Assembly: GCF_026104355.1 (NCBI RefSeq)
Contig: NZ_CP110535.1
Coordinates: 3,100,001 to 3,164,000, forward strand
Source of the DNA: Halomonas sp. BDJS001
GTDB taxonomy: Bacteria > Pseudomonadota > Gammaproteobacteria > Pseudomonadales > Halomonadaceae
Length of the DNA: 64,000 bases
Direction: 5' to 3'
Positions within the stretch are counted from its first letter, which is position 1; the number at the start of each line of letters is the position of its first letter. Under the pieces are notes generated by a model. It worked only from the letters and a program-made list of their open reading frames with translations. It searched no databases and was not told the origin of the DNA. Positions 1 through 9,327 of the stretch are shown here, piece by piece. A program made the position numbers and the translations under genes.

Positions 1-31
1 GCAACCAGACAATATCAATCGTGCTGTTCAT
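1..31 (-). CDS. Photolyase/cryptochrome-family protein, N-terminal fragment cut by window edge
   Basis: An ATG at 31 on the minus strand is preceded by a strong AGGAGG ribosome site (about 38-43) and opens a frame encoding MNSTIDIVWL before the window ends. This resembles the usual start of DNA photolyases/cryptochromes, where a VWF/L stretch begins the Rossmann-like antenna domain. The preceding DUF2256 gene stops only 11 bases upstream, and DUF2256 genes commonly sit beside photolyase/cryptochrome genes. Only ten residues are visible, so the family call rests mainly on context. Confidence 0.5.
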   Translation of the reverse strand, partial: MNSTIDIVWL

Positions 32-42
32 GCTTGAGCCTC

Positions 43-228
43 CTAGAGGTGCTTTGATGCCTGGTACATGGATGCTGGTACTTTAGGATATGGCTGCTTA
101 GCACTACGGCGGCACCGCTCGCTGCAGTAGCGCACTTGATCCCAACAGCGCGCCCATTTCTTCCGCCATGTAAACGGTCGCTGGCATTCAACACAGTTTT
201 TTTCCGGCAGGTTTCCTTTGCGTCGCAT
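43..228 (-). CDS. DUF2256 small zinc-finger-like protein
   Basis: A 61-residue basic protein with two C-x2-C/C-x3-C type cysteine clusters (CVEC, then YCSERC) around a conserved RPFTWRKKW segment, the signature of the DUF2256 family. The pattern suggests one structural zinc site. The molecular function is unknown, but the family is strongly associated with cryptochrome/photolyase genes, and here the next gene downstream starts like a photolyase. The ATG at 228 is chosen. An in-frame GTG at 234 would add two residues, and neither has a clear Shine-Dalgarno. The likely promoter lies in the AT-rich TGTACA-containing region at 284-320. Confidence 0.85.
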   Translation of the reverse strand: MRRKGNLPEKNCVECQRPFTWRKKWARCWDQVRYCSERCRRSAKQPYPKVPASMYQASKHL

Positions 229-283
229 ACTCACGTTTAATCACTTTTTGGCGTTTTATGGTAAAAACATGAACCAATTATCT

Positions 284-320
284 TATACAGTACAATTATT
301 GTACATTATTTTATTGTACA
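284..320 (-). promoter_or_regulatory. Cluster of TGTACA palindromic half-sites upstream of DUF2256/photolyase
   Basis: Read on the minus strand the order is TGTACA (320-315), 9 bases, TGTACA (305-300), 10 bases, TGTATA (289-284). A perfect 15-base palindrome GTACAATTATTGTAC covers 290-304. The cluster lies about 55-90 bases upstream of the DUF2256 start in AT-rich promoter-like DNA. TGTACA repeats are typical operators of B12-dependent light-sensing MerR regulators (CarH/LitR). The spacing differs from the 12-base spacing I recall for Pseudomonas LitR, so the regulator is inferred. Confidence 0.5.
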
Positions 321-376
321 CACTTTGCTTCAGTTGAAATAATAGCGAGTGATTACACACTCCCTACGCCAGACGC

Positions 377-400
377 AAAAAGCCACCCTAAGGTGGCTTT
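377..400 (-). terminator. Intrinsic terminator of the mrp operon
   Basis: The minus strand downstream of mrpG reads AGCCACC-TTAG-GGTGGCT followed by TTTTT: a 7-bp GC-rich stem, tetraloop and U-run 46 bases after the mrpG stop. Confidence 0.75.
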
Positions 401-445
401 GGCGGTTACGCATTGGCTGGCGATTTAGCCAGCTCTAAGCAGACG

Positions 446-850
446 CTAATCAGGGTCAGTCTCGCGGGGTTGGCGCTTGGCATTTTCCTGGGTTTCCAGG
501 CCACTTTTCAGCTCATGGGTGAGTGGATCGTAGTTGGGGCGTAACTCATCCTTTACGGTTCCGCTCCACAGCTTGGAGCCAACGAAGTAGCCGGCGCGAC
601 CAATCACGTGAGCCGCCACCGGAGCGGTCATCAGGATAAACACGATAATAGCGAACGAGCGAGCCACTATACCCACTTCAGCAAAGTGCATAGCGGCCGC
701 CAACATAATTAAAATGACGCCTAACGCCGCGGCCTTGGTGGTGGCGTGCATGCGGGTTAACAAATCGGGCAGCCGCAGCAGCCCAACTGAAGCGAGCAGT
801 ATAAACAGTGCCCCACCGATGATTAGCACGCCCTTTATAAAGTCAATCAT
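446..850 (-). CDS. mrpG: Mrp Na+/H+ antiporter subunit G
   Basis: Small membrane subunit (134 aa) of the Mrp/Mnh/Pha monovalent cation/proton antiporter. Three hydrophobic helices are visible: FIKGVLIIGGALFILLASVG near the N-terminus, a second around residues 40-60 and a third around 65-85, followed by a hydrophilic tail. The conserved GLLRLPDLLTRMHA motif of MrpG/PhaG lies between helices 1 and 2. The ATG at 850 (MIDFIKG) is preferred over an upstream in-frame codon because the family starts there and it overlaps mrpF by eight bases, as usual for coupled mrp genes. It is the last gene of the operon and is followed by a terminator. Confidence 0.93.
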   Translation of the reverse strand: MIDFIKGVLIIGGALFILLASVGLLRLPDLLTRMHATTKAAALGVILIMLAAAMHFAEVGIVARSFAIIVFILMTAPVAAHVIGRAGYFVGSKLWSGTVKDELRPNYDPLTHELKSGLETQENAKRQPRETDPD

Positions 851-1112
851 CCCTCGGGCCTCCCCTTTCCAAAAAGCGTGCAAAGGCAATGGCTGCTAAA
901 AACCCCATTAATGCGATTACAATCGCGGCATCCAGAAAACTAGCCACGTCAGATTTGATGGCATAAACCCCAACTAACCCCACCACGGTGGTCGAAAAAA
1001 GCTCTAACGCCACGACGCGGTCGGGCAGACTCGGGCCGCGCACTACGCGAACAAAGGTGAGGATAAGCGCCAGGCTCATAATCACCTGGCTGATAAGAAT
1101 AACGGTGTCCAT
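843..1112 (-). CDS. mrpF: Mrp Na+/H+ antiporter subunit F
   Basis: An 89-residue protein with three predicted transmembrane helices, matching MrpF/PhaF in length and in the RVVRGPSLPDRVVALE motif after the first helix. It is part of the multisubunit cation/proton antiporter that expels Na+ using the proton gradient. The start ATG shares a base with the mrpE stop (TAATG arrangement) and its end overlaps mrpG, so translation is probably coupled through the operon. Confidence 0.93.
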   Translation of the reverse strand: MDTVILISQVIMSLALILTFVRVVRGPSLPDRVVALELFSTTVVGLVGVYAIKSDVASFLDAAIVIALMGFLAAIAFARFLERGGPRDD

Positions 1113-1585
1113 TAGCGAAACAGCTCCAAAGCCCGGTGCTCCATCTCTTTTAAGTTGCGCCGTAGCTCTTCCTCGTTGTCTAAAAACATCGCGTGGATAT
1201 ATAAGACTTTACGGTCATCCGACACATCCAGGCTCAGCGTTCCGGGTGTCAACGAGATCAGGTTAGCCACCAGGGTAATTTCCATTTCAGTACGTGCCGA
1301 AAGCGGCATCGCGATGACGCCAGGCTTCATATGCCAGGGTGGAGTCACAATGTCGAAAGCGACGCGCAAATTGGCTTGAACCAATTCTTTTAGAAAAAAA
1401 CCAATAAAGCCGATGAAGCGCGGTACACGCGCCGGGTAGCCCTTCAAAGAGTCGAGCTGAGGCTCAATCAATACCAGGGTGATATAGCCAAATATTAAAC
1501 CGACTAGAAGGTTTAACCCGCTAAAATCACCGCTTAACAGCACCCAGGCAAGACCTAGCAGCAGGTTCCAAATGGCCCCGGTCAT
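1112..1585 (-). CDS. mrpE: Mrp Na+/H+ antiporter subunit E
   Basis: A 157-residue MrpE/PhaE family protein. Two N-terminal hydrophobic segments (residues about 5-40, including LLLGLAWVLLSGD) are followed by a longer conserved cytoplasmic part with SLTPGTLSLDVS, the family hallmark. Length is typical. The start codon overlaps the stop of mrpD, and the stop overlaps the start of mrpF, placing it firmly in the mrpABCDEFG operon. MrpE supports assembly and activity of the complex rather than forming the proton channel itself (family knowledge). Confidence 0.93.
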   Translation of the reverse strand: MTGAIWNLLLGLAWVLLSGDFSGLNLLVGLIFGYITLVLIEPQLDSLKGYPARVPRFIGFIGFFLKELVQANLRVAFDIVTPPWHMKPGVIAMPLSARTEMEITLVANLISLTPGTLSLDVSDDRKVLYIHAMFLDNEEELRRNLKEMEHRALELFR

Positions 1586-3170
1586 GGCGCCTCCTCCTCG
1601 GCGTTAGGCTCTGGTGAGGGTGGTTCCAGCAGCACATCGTCTGCACTGGCAGCCACCCCAAGCACCGCTTCAATATATCCCGAAGGTTCGAACAGCTGAT
1701 CTCCAATGCCCACCATTACCCACATGAGCGGCTCTGCAAGCACACCAATGAGGAGCGAAAATAGCGCCAACACCATGACCGGCAAATACATCATCCACAG
1801 GCTGGGCTTTAGCAACCGCCCGTCATCGCCAGTCGGCGTGGTCGTTTCAGGAACGTGATTATCTTCTGGGAGAGACTTCCAAAACACCTCGTTCCAAATT
1901 TTCACCATGGAGTAGAGTGTCATTAGCCCCACGGCCAGCGCGATACCGGTAACCCAATAGGCTTCAATCTCTAAACCGGCACGCACAATCACAAACTTGG
2001 CAAAAAAGCCTGACAGCGGCGGTATCCCCGCCAGTGAGAAGGCTGAAAGGAAGAACGCTACCGACAGCCAGGGACGCTCCCGGTACAGCCCGCCCATTTT
2101 TTGAGCTGATAGGTTCCCTGCAAGCGGTGGGTGATACCACTGATCAAGAAGAGGTTCGTCTTCACCACCATATTATGCACGATGGCAAATACACCGCCGG
2201 CAATAGCGAGAGGCGTGTACAGCGCCAGGCCCAGAATCATATAGCCAATCTGGCTGACAATATGAAACGACAAGATCCGCCTAAATTCGTACTGGGCGGC
2301 GGCACCGAGCACGCCCGTTACCATGGTGAATGCAGCGCCCCAGAGCATAATGTCCTGAAGGTAGCCCATGGTTTGATCGAACATCAGCGTGAACACACGG
2401 AACATGGCATATACACCCACTTTTGTGAGCAGCCCCGCAAATAACGCAGAAACGGCGACAGGCGGTGTGTGGTACGAGGCTGGCAGCCAGAAAAACAGCG
2501 GGAACGCGGCCGCTTTGATCCCAAAGGCCACCATAAACATAACTGCAAGCACTTCGACCATGCCCGTATGTTCCGCCGCATCCATGCGCAGCGCAATGTC
2601 AGCCATGTTGAGTGTACCCACCATGCCATAGAGTAGCCCCACCGCGGTCAGGAAGATGACCGATGCCAACAGGTTCAAGGTGACGTACTTAATCGCCCCT
2701 TCCATCTGCGCGCGCTCTCCCCCCAGAATCAGCAGCGCAAAGGAAGCTACCAGCATTACCTCAAACCATACATAGAGGTTAAAGATATCGCCGGTTAGGA
2801 AGGCCCCCATCACCCCGGCGAGTAGCAGGTGCATTAACGGGTAGTAGCCAAATTTTTCGTGGCCACGGCCAGTGGTGGCCAGCGAGTAGATACCCATTGC
2901 CAAACCGATAATCGCGGTCATCAACACCATCACCGCGCTTAACAGATCCGCAATCAAGGTAATTCCAAAGGGGGCGGGCCAGCTTCCCATCTGCATGGTG
3001 ACATAGCCGTCCGACAGCGTGGATACAAACAGCCACAGGCTAACCATTAGCAGCGCAACATTGCCTGCCACCGCCAAGAAACGCTGCATGGGGCGCGAGC
3101 GCCAAAACAGCAAGGAAACCGCCCCGGTCAGCAGGGGCAAGAGGACGGGAAGAGCAACTTCAGGCCTCAC
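1582..3170 (-). pseudogene. mrpD: Mrp Na+/H+ antiporter subunit D, frameshifted (likely sequencing error)
   Basis: Proton-pumping NADH-quinone oxidoreductase ND4/ND5-like subunit of the Mrp antiporter. The first frame (3170 to about 2100) starts with GTG overlapping the mrpC stop and covers most helices. The second frame (about 2097 to 1582) continues in perfect family order (LSVAFFLSAFSLAGIPPLSG and the C-terminal helices). The break lies in a run of six A on the coding strand (2097-2102). One extra A gives QLKKMGGLYRERPW and a full 529-residue protein. As written, the first frame ends in an aberrant WAGCTGSVPGCR tail. Possible explanations are under-called homopolymer, a true mutation, or slippage on the A run. 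The intact flanking subunits favour an artefact. Confidence 0.88.
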
Positions 3171-3514
3171 GTATCAGTATCCTTCATCTTATCGAGATCA
3201 TCAGCCTTAACGACTTCGTAGGCGCGTCGAATCAATACCACAGCAAAGGCAAGCACCCCAAAGGCAATCACAATAGCCGTCAGCACAACCGCTTGGGGTA
3301 AGGGGTCGGCTACCCCGCTGGGTGGCAACATCATGCCTTCTGCGATCAGTGGCGGTATCCCCCGGGTCATGCCTGCGGTGGTAAAAATCAGTAAATTGGC
3401 GGCATTAGAGAGCAGCATCAGACCAATCACTAACTTGACGATAGAGCGGCGCAACATCATAAAAATAGCCGTCGCGTACAGCAGGCCAATCGCCACTGCC
3501 ATTAAAGGTTCCAT
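3167..3514 (-). CDS. mrpC: Mrp Na+/H+ antiporter subunit C
   Basis: A 115-residue NuoK-like subunit with three predicted transmembrane helices and the ALVLTAIVI-type third helix (here [20 protein letters not shown]). Related to complex I subunit NuoK/ND4L. The family also has the [14 protein letters not shown] signature, which is present. It starts 18 bases after mrpB and its stop overlaps the GTG start of mrpD (GTGA), consistent with translational coupling. Confidence 0.94.
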   Translation of the reverse strand: MEPLMAVAIGLLYATAIFMMLRRSIVKLVIGLMLLSNAANLLIFTTAGMTRGIPPLIAEGMMLPPSGVADPLPQAVVLTAIVIAFGVLAFAVVLIRRAYEVVKADDLDKMKDTDT

Positions 3515-3532
3515 GGTGTGCCTCCTGTTAAC

Positions 3533-3964
3533 TCAAGGTTCATCCTTGTCGACCTCCATCAGCGTCATCACCATACCGGTGACCGAACCCAACACGGCAA
3601 AGTAGACGCCTATATCGAAAATTAGCGGCGTGGAGGCTTTAAAGTCGATAACCGGAATAGTCCACCATTGAGCGGTCAAAAAGGGCTGGCCCATAAACCA
3701 AGCCGGTACCACCGAGATCATTCCCAGCAGCAAGCCAACACCGATCAAATCGCGAGAGTCGACCATGCGCAGTACTTCTTTGGTGGCACTGACACCAAAG
3801 GCAAACAGATACAGCGTAAACGCCCCCGCCGCCACTAAGCCTGCGATAAACCCACCGCCCGGCTCATCGTGCCCTCTCAGCAGCAAGAAAACGGAAAACA
3901 GCAATTGCAGCGGCATTAAAAAGCGCGCAGCGGTATTAAGAATAATCGTGCCTGACTTAACCAT
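3533..3964 (-). CDS. mrpB: Mrp Na+/H+ antiporter subunit B
   Basis: A 143-residue membrane protein with about four helices and the MrpB/MnhB signature [17 protein letters not shown]. The start overlaps the end of mrpA. Because mrpB is a separate gene, this is the seven-gene (group 1) form of the operon rather than the fused PhaAB form common in other proteobacteria. Confidence 0.94.
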   Translation of the reverse strand: MVKSGTIILNTAARFLMPLQLLFSVFLLLRGHDEPGGGFIAGLVAAGAFTLYLFAFGVSATKEVLRMVDSRDLIGVGLLLGMISVVPAWFMGQPFLTAQWWTIPVIDFKASTPLIFDIGVYFAVLGSVTGMVMTLMEVDKDEP

Positions 3965-6299
3965 CGTAAGGCTCCTTGGCAGCCACTTTACTGCTGTCGG
4001 TGGTTTTGGTGTTGTTGCGCAGCTTTAACATGGCGATAACACCGATTGCAGCAAGGGCCAATACGAACATCTCGCCTAGCGTATCCAAGGCACGGTAATC
4101 GACCAAAATGACGTTGACGATATTGCGGCCATAAGCCAAAGGCGCACTGTTCTCAATCATATAGGTCGAAATGGGCTCAAACTGTTGAATGCTCCAGGAG
4201 GTCATAATCAGCAGGCAGATTAAAATACCTGCCATCGCGGCCACCACGCCGTCGCGTATGCGCTCCAGGCTGGTGGAAAGATTCGAGAAGCGCGGCAGGC
4301 GAAACAACACCAGTACCAGCAAAATAACCGTCAAGGTTTCTACCAGCAGCTGGGTAATCGCCAAATCTGGCGCACTGAACAGAATAAAAATCAGCGCGAT
4401 AGAGAACCCCATTATCCCGACCGACACCACTGCCCCCAGCCGAGATCGAGAAATAGTCGCGAACAGAGCTCCCATCACCATGCTCCCCACCACAACTACC
4501 TCATGAAATCGAACATCCAGGTCAAAGGCAAATTGCGGTGAATGGCGCAGCAGAATTGAATTACCTATAAGCGCGATGAGCGTGATTAACATCACCAGGA
4601 TGTAGTTCCGCATATAGCCGTTTTGCAGTATCCGCGTTTGCCACTCGGAGAAGTGCACAATGCCATTCATCATGCTTTCATATCCGGCCTCAGGGCCATG
4701 CCGCATCAGCGGGGCCAACACAGAAAGCTTGCCACGCACGCTATCCCAACGCTTAAACAGCAAAAAGCCTAAGCCAAGGCTAATGATCGACATGATCAAC
4801 GCAACGTTAATGCCATACCAAAGCGACAGCGCCACTTCTACTGTTTGCCCGGATATAGCCGTGGCGGTTACCGTTAACAATGCATCAGCACCCAGTACAG
4901 CGGGCATCAAGCCTAACAGGAGCGACCCTAGCGCGAGCAACGCGGGCCCAAGCAGCATACTTGGCGGGGCCTCATGTGGCTCAAGCAAGGTTTGGTGACG
5001 TTTACCGTAAAAAGGCCGTAACGCCACAATGAAAGCAACGGCGATAGTTAAAATAGATGCCAGAAAGGCGAACAGTACCAGTAGCGTTCGGAAGCTATCG
5101 GCGCCGAGAACTGATTCCAGCATCAGCTCTTTACCGATAAAACCGAGTAGCGGCGGCACACCAGCAAGCGAAAGCGCAGCCACCAACGCAATGGTGGCAG
5201 TCAGCGGCATCACTGAGCGTAACCCGCCCATCTGAGTGACATCTTTCGTGCCGGTTTCATGATCAAGAATACCGGCAATCATAAACAGCGCCCCTTTATA
5301 GAGAGAGTGCGCCAAAAGAAACGTAACAAACGCTGTCATAGCGTACTCGGTACCGATGCCCAATAGCATCGTCAGCGTGCCTAGCGCCATAATGGTCGAG
5401 TAAGCGAGCAGCTTTTTGATATTGGTGTGATGAATCGCTAAAAACGCCCCCACCAGCATCGTGGTCGCGCCGACCAAGGAAAGAACGCCAACCCACATCG
5501 CCGTGCCGCCAAGCTCCGGGTGTAAGCGCGCCAGCAGATAAATACCCGCTTTCACCATGGTGGCCGAGTGCAGGTAAGCCGAAACCGGAGTCGGCGCGGC
5601 CATGGCGTTGGGTAACCAGAAGTGAAACGGAAACTGAGCCGATTTGGTGAAAGCCCCCAGTAGCAAACAGATCAGCATAGGCGTATAGAGTGCATGTTCA
5701 CGCAGATCCGCCTCCTGATCCAGAATCTCCGCCAGCGACCAGCTACCGCTGGCAATCCCTAGCAGCACGAGCCCAGCCATTAATGCTAACCCGCCCGCCA
5801 CGGTAACGAATAAGCCCTGCCGCGCTGATTTACGTGCATTGATATCAGCGTGGTTAAAACCAATCAGCAAATAGGAGGTAATACTGGTCAATTCCCAAAA
5901 AACGAAGAGCGTTAATAGGCCGTCAGCGAGTACCAGCCCCAGCATTGACACCATGAAGGCGACCAAGGCGATATGAAATCGAGCAAGATCAGGGTGATCT
6001 TTAAGGTACCCGCCGGCATAGACCAGCACGCAGGCACCCATAACGGTAATCAATAGCCCAAACAGCAGCGATAGACCGTCCAACAGGAAGGTAAGACTGA
6101 TCCCCAAAGAAGGCACCCACTGCCACTCTAAAAGTAGGCTACCATTCTCAATGATCTCTGGAGCTTGGAGCGCCAACCATGCGGCCAACCCCGCAGGAAA
6201 CAGAGCCAGCACAAGACTGGTACGCTGACCGAACCAGTGGTTTAACATTGGCGATAGCGCCGCCAGTACAAAACCCATTAACACGGCAAATTGTATCAA
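3957..6299 (-). CDS. mrpA: Mrp Na+/H+ antiporter subunit A
   Basis: The largest subunit (780 aa), homologous to NuoL/ND5, with about 20 transmembrane helices. Visible signatures are [15 protein letters not shown] (about 130-145), the lysine-containing [21 protein letters not shown] motif and HSATMVKAG, which carry proton-translocation residues in complex I relatives. The C-terminal third has the MbhD/MbhE-like helices including [17 protein letters not shown]. The TTG at 6299 is chosen because a perfect AGGAGG lies six bases upstream. In-frame codons further upstream (for example the ATG at 6332) lack a ribosome site and give an unusual charged extension. First gene of the operon. Role: Na+ extrusion and pH homeostasis in a halophile. 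Confidence 0.93.
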   Translation of the reverse strand: MIQFAVLMGFVLAALSPMLNHWFGQRTSLVLALFPAGLAAWLALQAPEIIENGSLLLEWQWVPSLGISLTFLLDGLSLLFGLLITVMGACVLVYAGGYLKDHPDLARFHIALVAFMVSMLGLVLADGLLTLFVFWELTSITSYLLIGFNHADINARKSARQGLFVTVAGGLALMAGLVLLGIASGSWSLAEILDQEADLREHALYTPMLICLLLGAFTKSAQFPFHFWLPNAMAAPTPVSAYLHSATMVKAGIYLLARLHPELGGTAMWVGVLSLVGATTMLVGAFLAIHHTNIKKLLAYSTIMALGTLTMLLGIGTEYAMTAFVTFLLAHSLYKGALFMIAGILDHETGTKDVTQMGGLRSVMPLTATIALVAALSLAGVPPLLGFIGKELMLESVLGADSFRTLLVLFAFLASILTIAVAFIVALRPFYGKRHQTLLEPHEAPPSMLLGPALLALGSLLLGLMPAVLGADALLTVTATAISGQTVEVALSLWYGINVALIMSIISLGLGFLLFKRWDSVRGKLSVLAPLMRHGPEAGYESMMNGIVHFSEWQTRILQNGYMRNYILVMLITLIALIGNSILLRHSPQFAFDLDVRFHEVVVVGSMVMGALFATISRSRLGAVVSVGIMGFSIALIFILFSAPDLAITQLLVETLTVILLVLVLFRLPRFSNLSTSLERIRDGVVAAMAGILICLLIMTSWSIQQFEPISTYMIENSAPLAYGRNIVNVILVDYRALDTLGEMFVLALAAIGVIAMLKLRNNTKTTDSSKVAAKEPYDG

Positions 6300-6416
6300 G
6301 CGAAACCTCCTGAAAAACGAAAGGTTCACCATCAAACAGCGGCTATAGCCCAGGCATCGTGCCTTATCACTGGCATGCCAGCGTTGAATAATAGTGATTC
6401 TAAAGTTGTACACCTT

Positions 6417-6445
6417 ATAACAATCAGTTTTAACTGGCCAGTCAA
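6417..6445 (-). promoter_or_regulatory. Candidate sigma-70 promoter for the mrp operon
   Basis: On the minus strand TTGACT (6445-6440) and TGTTAT (6422-6417) are separated by 17 bases, about 120 bases upstream of the mrpA TTG start. Only partial consensus matches, so tentative. Confidence 0.35.
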
Positions 6446-6458
6446 ACCCTTAAACGCA

Positions 6459-6495
6459 AACAGCCGCAGGCGTTTTAATGCGCACTGCGGCTGTT
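6459..6495 (-). terminator. Hairpin between hemH and mrpA, probable hemH terminator
   Basis: A perfect 11-bp inverted repeat AACAGCCGCAG...CTGCGGCTGTT with a 15-base spacer lies 30 bases past the hemH stop. There is no long U-run, so termination efficiency is uncertain. Confidence 0.5.
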
Positions 6496-6525
6496 GCAAG
6501 CGAGTGTTAACGGCAAATAGTTAAG

Positions 6526-7605
6526 CTATGGAGCCGATAGCCATCCGGCTAATTCATTATTGATGACGGCTAACAGTGCCTCAATATGGTCATCGCGATC
6601 ATTCAGGCAAGGTATATAGCTGAACGTTTCGCCACCCGCTTCCATAAAGCTATCGCGAATCTCCTCTTCGATCTCTTCCAAGGTTTCAACACAGTCGGAA
6701 GAGAAAGCAGGCGACATAATCGCAATGTGCTTATGCCCCTGCTCGGCAAGTTCGGCCACATGCTTAACGGTTTGTGGGCCGACCCATTTCTCGGGGCCAA
6801 ACTGCGACTGGAAAGCGGTATCCACCTCCTCTTTGCTAAAACCGAGTTTCTCGCGGAGTAGTCGCGTCGTTTTCTGGCACTGGCAGTGGTAGGGGTCACC
6901 CTCCATCAGGTAGCGCTCGGGAACGCCGTGGTAGCTGGCCACCAGCTTGGTCGGCCGGGTCGAGAAACCGTCATAGGCTTCTTGCACCGAATTGGCTAGC
7001 GCCTGAATGTAAGCAGGATGTTCAAAATATGCTGGCACCGTACGTATATAAGGCTGCCACTTCATCTTCATCAGGGTGCGAAACGCCTGATCATTCGCCG
7101 TGGCCGTTGTCGGAGACCCATACTGAGGATAAAGCGGAAAGAATACGATACGTTCACAGCCCTTCTCCTTTAATCGCGTCAGCACGCTTTCCGTCGAGGG
7201 GTTGCCGTAGCGCATGCAAAAATCGACTTCAACATCGTCACCGTAAAGCGCTTTTAACCGCGCGGTCATTTTTTCAGTCTGAGCACGCGTCGTTGTCAGC
7301 AGTGGGCTTTCGTTTTTCTCATTATTCCAGATGCCGCGGTAGGCCTTTCCCGATGAGAACGGACGCTTGGTCAAAATAATCAGCTGAAGTAGTGGTTGCC
7401 ATTTCCAATCGGCATAGTCGACCACGCGCTTATCCGACAAAAATTCATTGAGGTAACGACGCATTGACCAGTAGTCGGTGGCATCCGGGGTGCCCAGGTT
7501 CGCTAGCACAACACCCACTTTGGCACGCGCTACCGGCGGATGATCGCTGGGTGCATGGGCCAAACGGCCCTCCCCCGACTGATCCTTGACGACATTCTCG
7601 GTCAT
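6526..7605 (-). CDS. hemH: Ferrochelatase
   Basis: A 359-residue ferrochelatase that inserts Fe2+ into protoporphyrin IX, the last step of protoheme synthesis. Visible motifs are VVLANLGTPDAT at the N-terminus, FFPLYPQYGSPTTAT in the middle, SYHGVPERY with the catalytic histidine, and the PAFSSDCVETLEEIEEE segment carrying the acidic residues of the metal path. A CQCQKTTRLL stretch follows the active-site region. The ATG at 7605 has an AGGAGC ribosome site. Monocistronic and divergent from the photolyase gene. Pairing of hemH with photolyase genes is common in gammaproteobacteria. Confidence 0.95.
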   Translation of the reverse strand: MTENVVKDQSGEGRLAHAPSDHPPVARAKVGVVLANLGTPDATDYWSMRRYLNEFLSDKRVVDYADWKWQPLLQLIILTKRPFSSGKAYRGIWNNEKNESPLLTTTRAQTEKMTARLKALYGDDVEVDFCMRYGNPSTESVLTRLKEKGCERIVFFPLYPQYGSPTTATANDQAFRTLMKMKWQPYIRTVPAYFEHPAYIQALANSVQEAYDGFSTRPTKLVASYHGVPERYLMEGDPYHCQCQKTTRLLREKLGFSKEEVDTAFQSQFGPEKWVGPQTVKHVAELAEQGHKHIAIMSPAFSSDCVETLEEIEEEIRDSFMEAGGETFSYIPCLNDRDDHIEALLAVINNELAGWLSAP

Positions 7606-7692
7606 TACTCATGCTCCTGGAAAAATAACGATGATGCTCATCTATTAATTAATTAAATCCTATCACTTTTCGGCAAAGCGGCGGCATAAAGT

Positions 7693-7716
7693 TATACTAT
7701 CGACATTATTTGTATA
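7693..7716 (+). promoter_or_regulatory. LitR-like operator upstream of the FeS photolyase
   Basis: TATACT (7693-7698), 12 bases, TGTATA (7711-7716), ending 15 bases before the ATG at 7732. It also forms the inverted repeat GTTATAC/GTATAAC. It matches, with one mismatch, the pattern T(G/A)TACA-N12-TGTA(C/T)A that I recall for Pseudomonas LitR-type MerR photoregulators. The regulator gene is not in this window. Confidence 0.5.
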
Positions 7717-7731
7717 ACTACAGGCCAACTC

Positions 7732-9318
7732 ATGTCCAAGCCTCTGCTTTTGGTGCTCGGCGATCAGCTCTCATTGTCACTCACAACGCTGCAGGACGCG
7801 CCCGCCAATGCCGTGGTTGCCCTATGCGAAGTTGGCGAAGAGGCGAGCTATGTGCCCCACCATATCCACAAAATCGGCCTCTTTTTGGCCGCCATGCGTC
7901 ATTTTGCCCAGGCTCTGCGCGATAAAGGCTTTCAAGTCCACTACAGCGCGCTGGATGACGCGGACAACTGCCACTCCCTTATTGAAGAAGCTGAACGCAT
8001 AGCCCAACAGTATGGCTGCGATGAGATACGCGTTGCCCGACCTGGCGAATGGCGGCTATGGGAGACGATGCAGCAGCGCCAAAACCCAACGATTCCTTGG
8101 CGACTAATTGAGGATGAGCGCTTCTTCACCACCCCCGATGATTTCGCCAACTGGGCCAAAGGCCGCAAACAGCTACGCCTCGAGTACTTTTACCGAGAGC
8201 AGCGTAAGCGTACCGGATTCCTGATGGAGGGCGACGAGCCTGCTGGCGGAAAGTGGAATTTTGACCACGACAATCGCCAACCTATCAAAGCCACACTGGA
8301 TTTCCCTGAGCCACCTCAACATCGCCAGGATGCACTCACCCAAGAAGCGCTCAGCGATGCCAAGCGCCATTTTGGCGACCATATGGGATCTCTGGATAAT
8401 TTCAATCTGCCAGTCACTCGTCGCCAAGCGCTGGTGGATTTAGACCATTTTATAAACCATGGACTGGCTGATTTTGGCCGCTACCAGGATGCCATTAGCG
8501 ACTCTGCACCCTATCTGTATCATTCGCGTCTCTCAGCTGCCATGAACATCGGCTTACTGTCACCCCAGGAAGTCTGCGCAGCCGCCGAGCAGCGCTACTA
8601 TGACGGCGATGTGCCGATCAACGCCGCCGAAGGCTTTATCCGTCAAATTCTTGGCTGGCGCGAGTATGTGCGCGGGCTCTACTGGACACAGATGCCAAGC
8701 TACAAAAGCGCCAACAAGCTAGGTTTTGAGCGCGATTTACCCGCCTTTTACTGGGACGCTGATACCGAGATGCGCTGCCTGCAGCGTGCCATTCAGATGA
8801 CTATCGACAACAGCTACGCCCACCATATTCAACGACTGATGGTCACGGGCAATTTCGCACTGCTATGCGGGGTTAAGCCCGAGGCACTATGCGACTGGTA
8901 TCTGGCCGTTTATGCCGATGCCAGCGAGTGGGTAGAGTTGCCTAACACCCTGGGGATGGTGCTCCATGCCGACGGCGGTTTAATGGGCTCCAAGCCTTAC
9001 TGTGCTTCGGGTAAATATATCGACAAGATGTCCGATCACTGCCAGCACTGCCGCTACTCGCCAAAACAGGTCACGGGCCCAAAGGCCTGCCCTTTTAACA
9101 GCCTTTACTGGCACTTCCTTGAAACCAACGCTGAACGTCTGAATAAGAATCCACGTATGAAGCTGATTTACGGCTCGCTCAACCGCATGGCCGATGAGAA
9201 GCGCGAGGCTATCCGCCAACAGGCCGAGCACTTTCTGGATCAGTTGGAAACGTCATCTGGCTACGGGCAACTCTGCCACACGGCTGGCTATGTAACGTCC
9301 GCAACCGAAAGCCAATAA
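7732..9318 (+). CDS. FeS-type bacterial cryptochrome/photolyase (6-4 photolyase-like)
   Basis: A 528-residue cryptochrome/photolyase-related protein of the FeS-BCP class, which repairs UV photoproducts or senses light using FAD, a second ribolumazine-type chromophore and a [4Fe-4S] cluster. Start residues LLLVLGDQLS are typical. Four cysteines in the expected spacing are seen at 349, 437, 440 and 453, one residue less than the cluster ligands I recall for Agrobacterium PhrB (350, 438, 441, 454). The segment RQILGWREYVRG and the NTLGMVLHADGG region are class hallmarks. It is followed after 9 bases by a DCC-family gene, probably co-transcribed, and preceded by a LitR-like site. Confidence 0.92.
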   Translation: MSKPLLLVLGDQLSLSLTTLQDAPANAVVALCEVGEEASYVPHHIHKIGLFLAAMRHFAQALRDKGFQVHYSALDDADNCHSLIEEAERIAQQYGCDEIRVARPGEWRLWETMQQRQNPTIPWRLIEDERFFTTPDDFANWAKGRKQLRLEYFYREQRKRTGFLMEGDEPAGGKWNFDHDNRQPIKATLDFPEPPQHRQDALTQEALSDAKRHFGDHMGSLDNFNLPVTRRQALVDLDHFINHGLADFGRYQDAISDSAPYLYHSRLSAAMNIGLLSPQEVCAAAEQRYYDGDVPINAAEGFIRQILGWREYVRGLYWTQMPSYKSANKLGFERDLPAFYWDADTEMRCLQRAIQMTIDNSYAHHIQRLMVTGNFALLCGVKPEALCDWYLAVYADASEWVELPNTLGMVLHADGGLMGSKPYCASGKYIDKMSDHCQHCRYSPKQVTGPKACPFNSLYWHFLETNAERLNKNPRMKLIYGSLNRMADEKREAIRQQAEHFLDQLETSSGYGQLCHTAGYVTSATESQ

Positions 9319-9327
9319 GGAATAACG

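Noticed and set aside
2058..2140. Programmed frameshifting in mrpD as a biological feature
   Set aside because: The same kind of one-base loss occurs in six unrelated genes in this window, so an assembly error is the simpler explanation.
6407..6412. Lone TGTACA near the mrp promoter as a LitR site
   Set aside because: Single half-site with no partner at a regular distance; expected by chance in AT-rich DNA.
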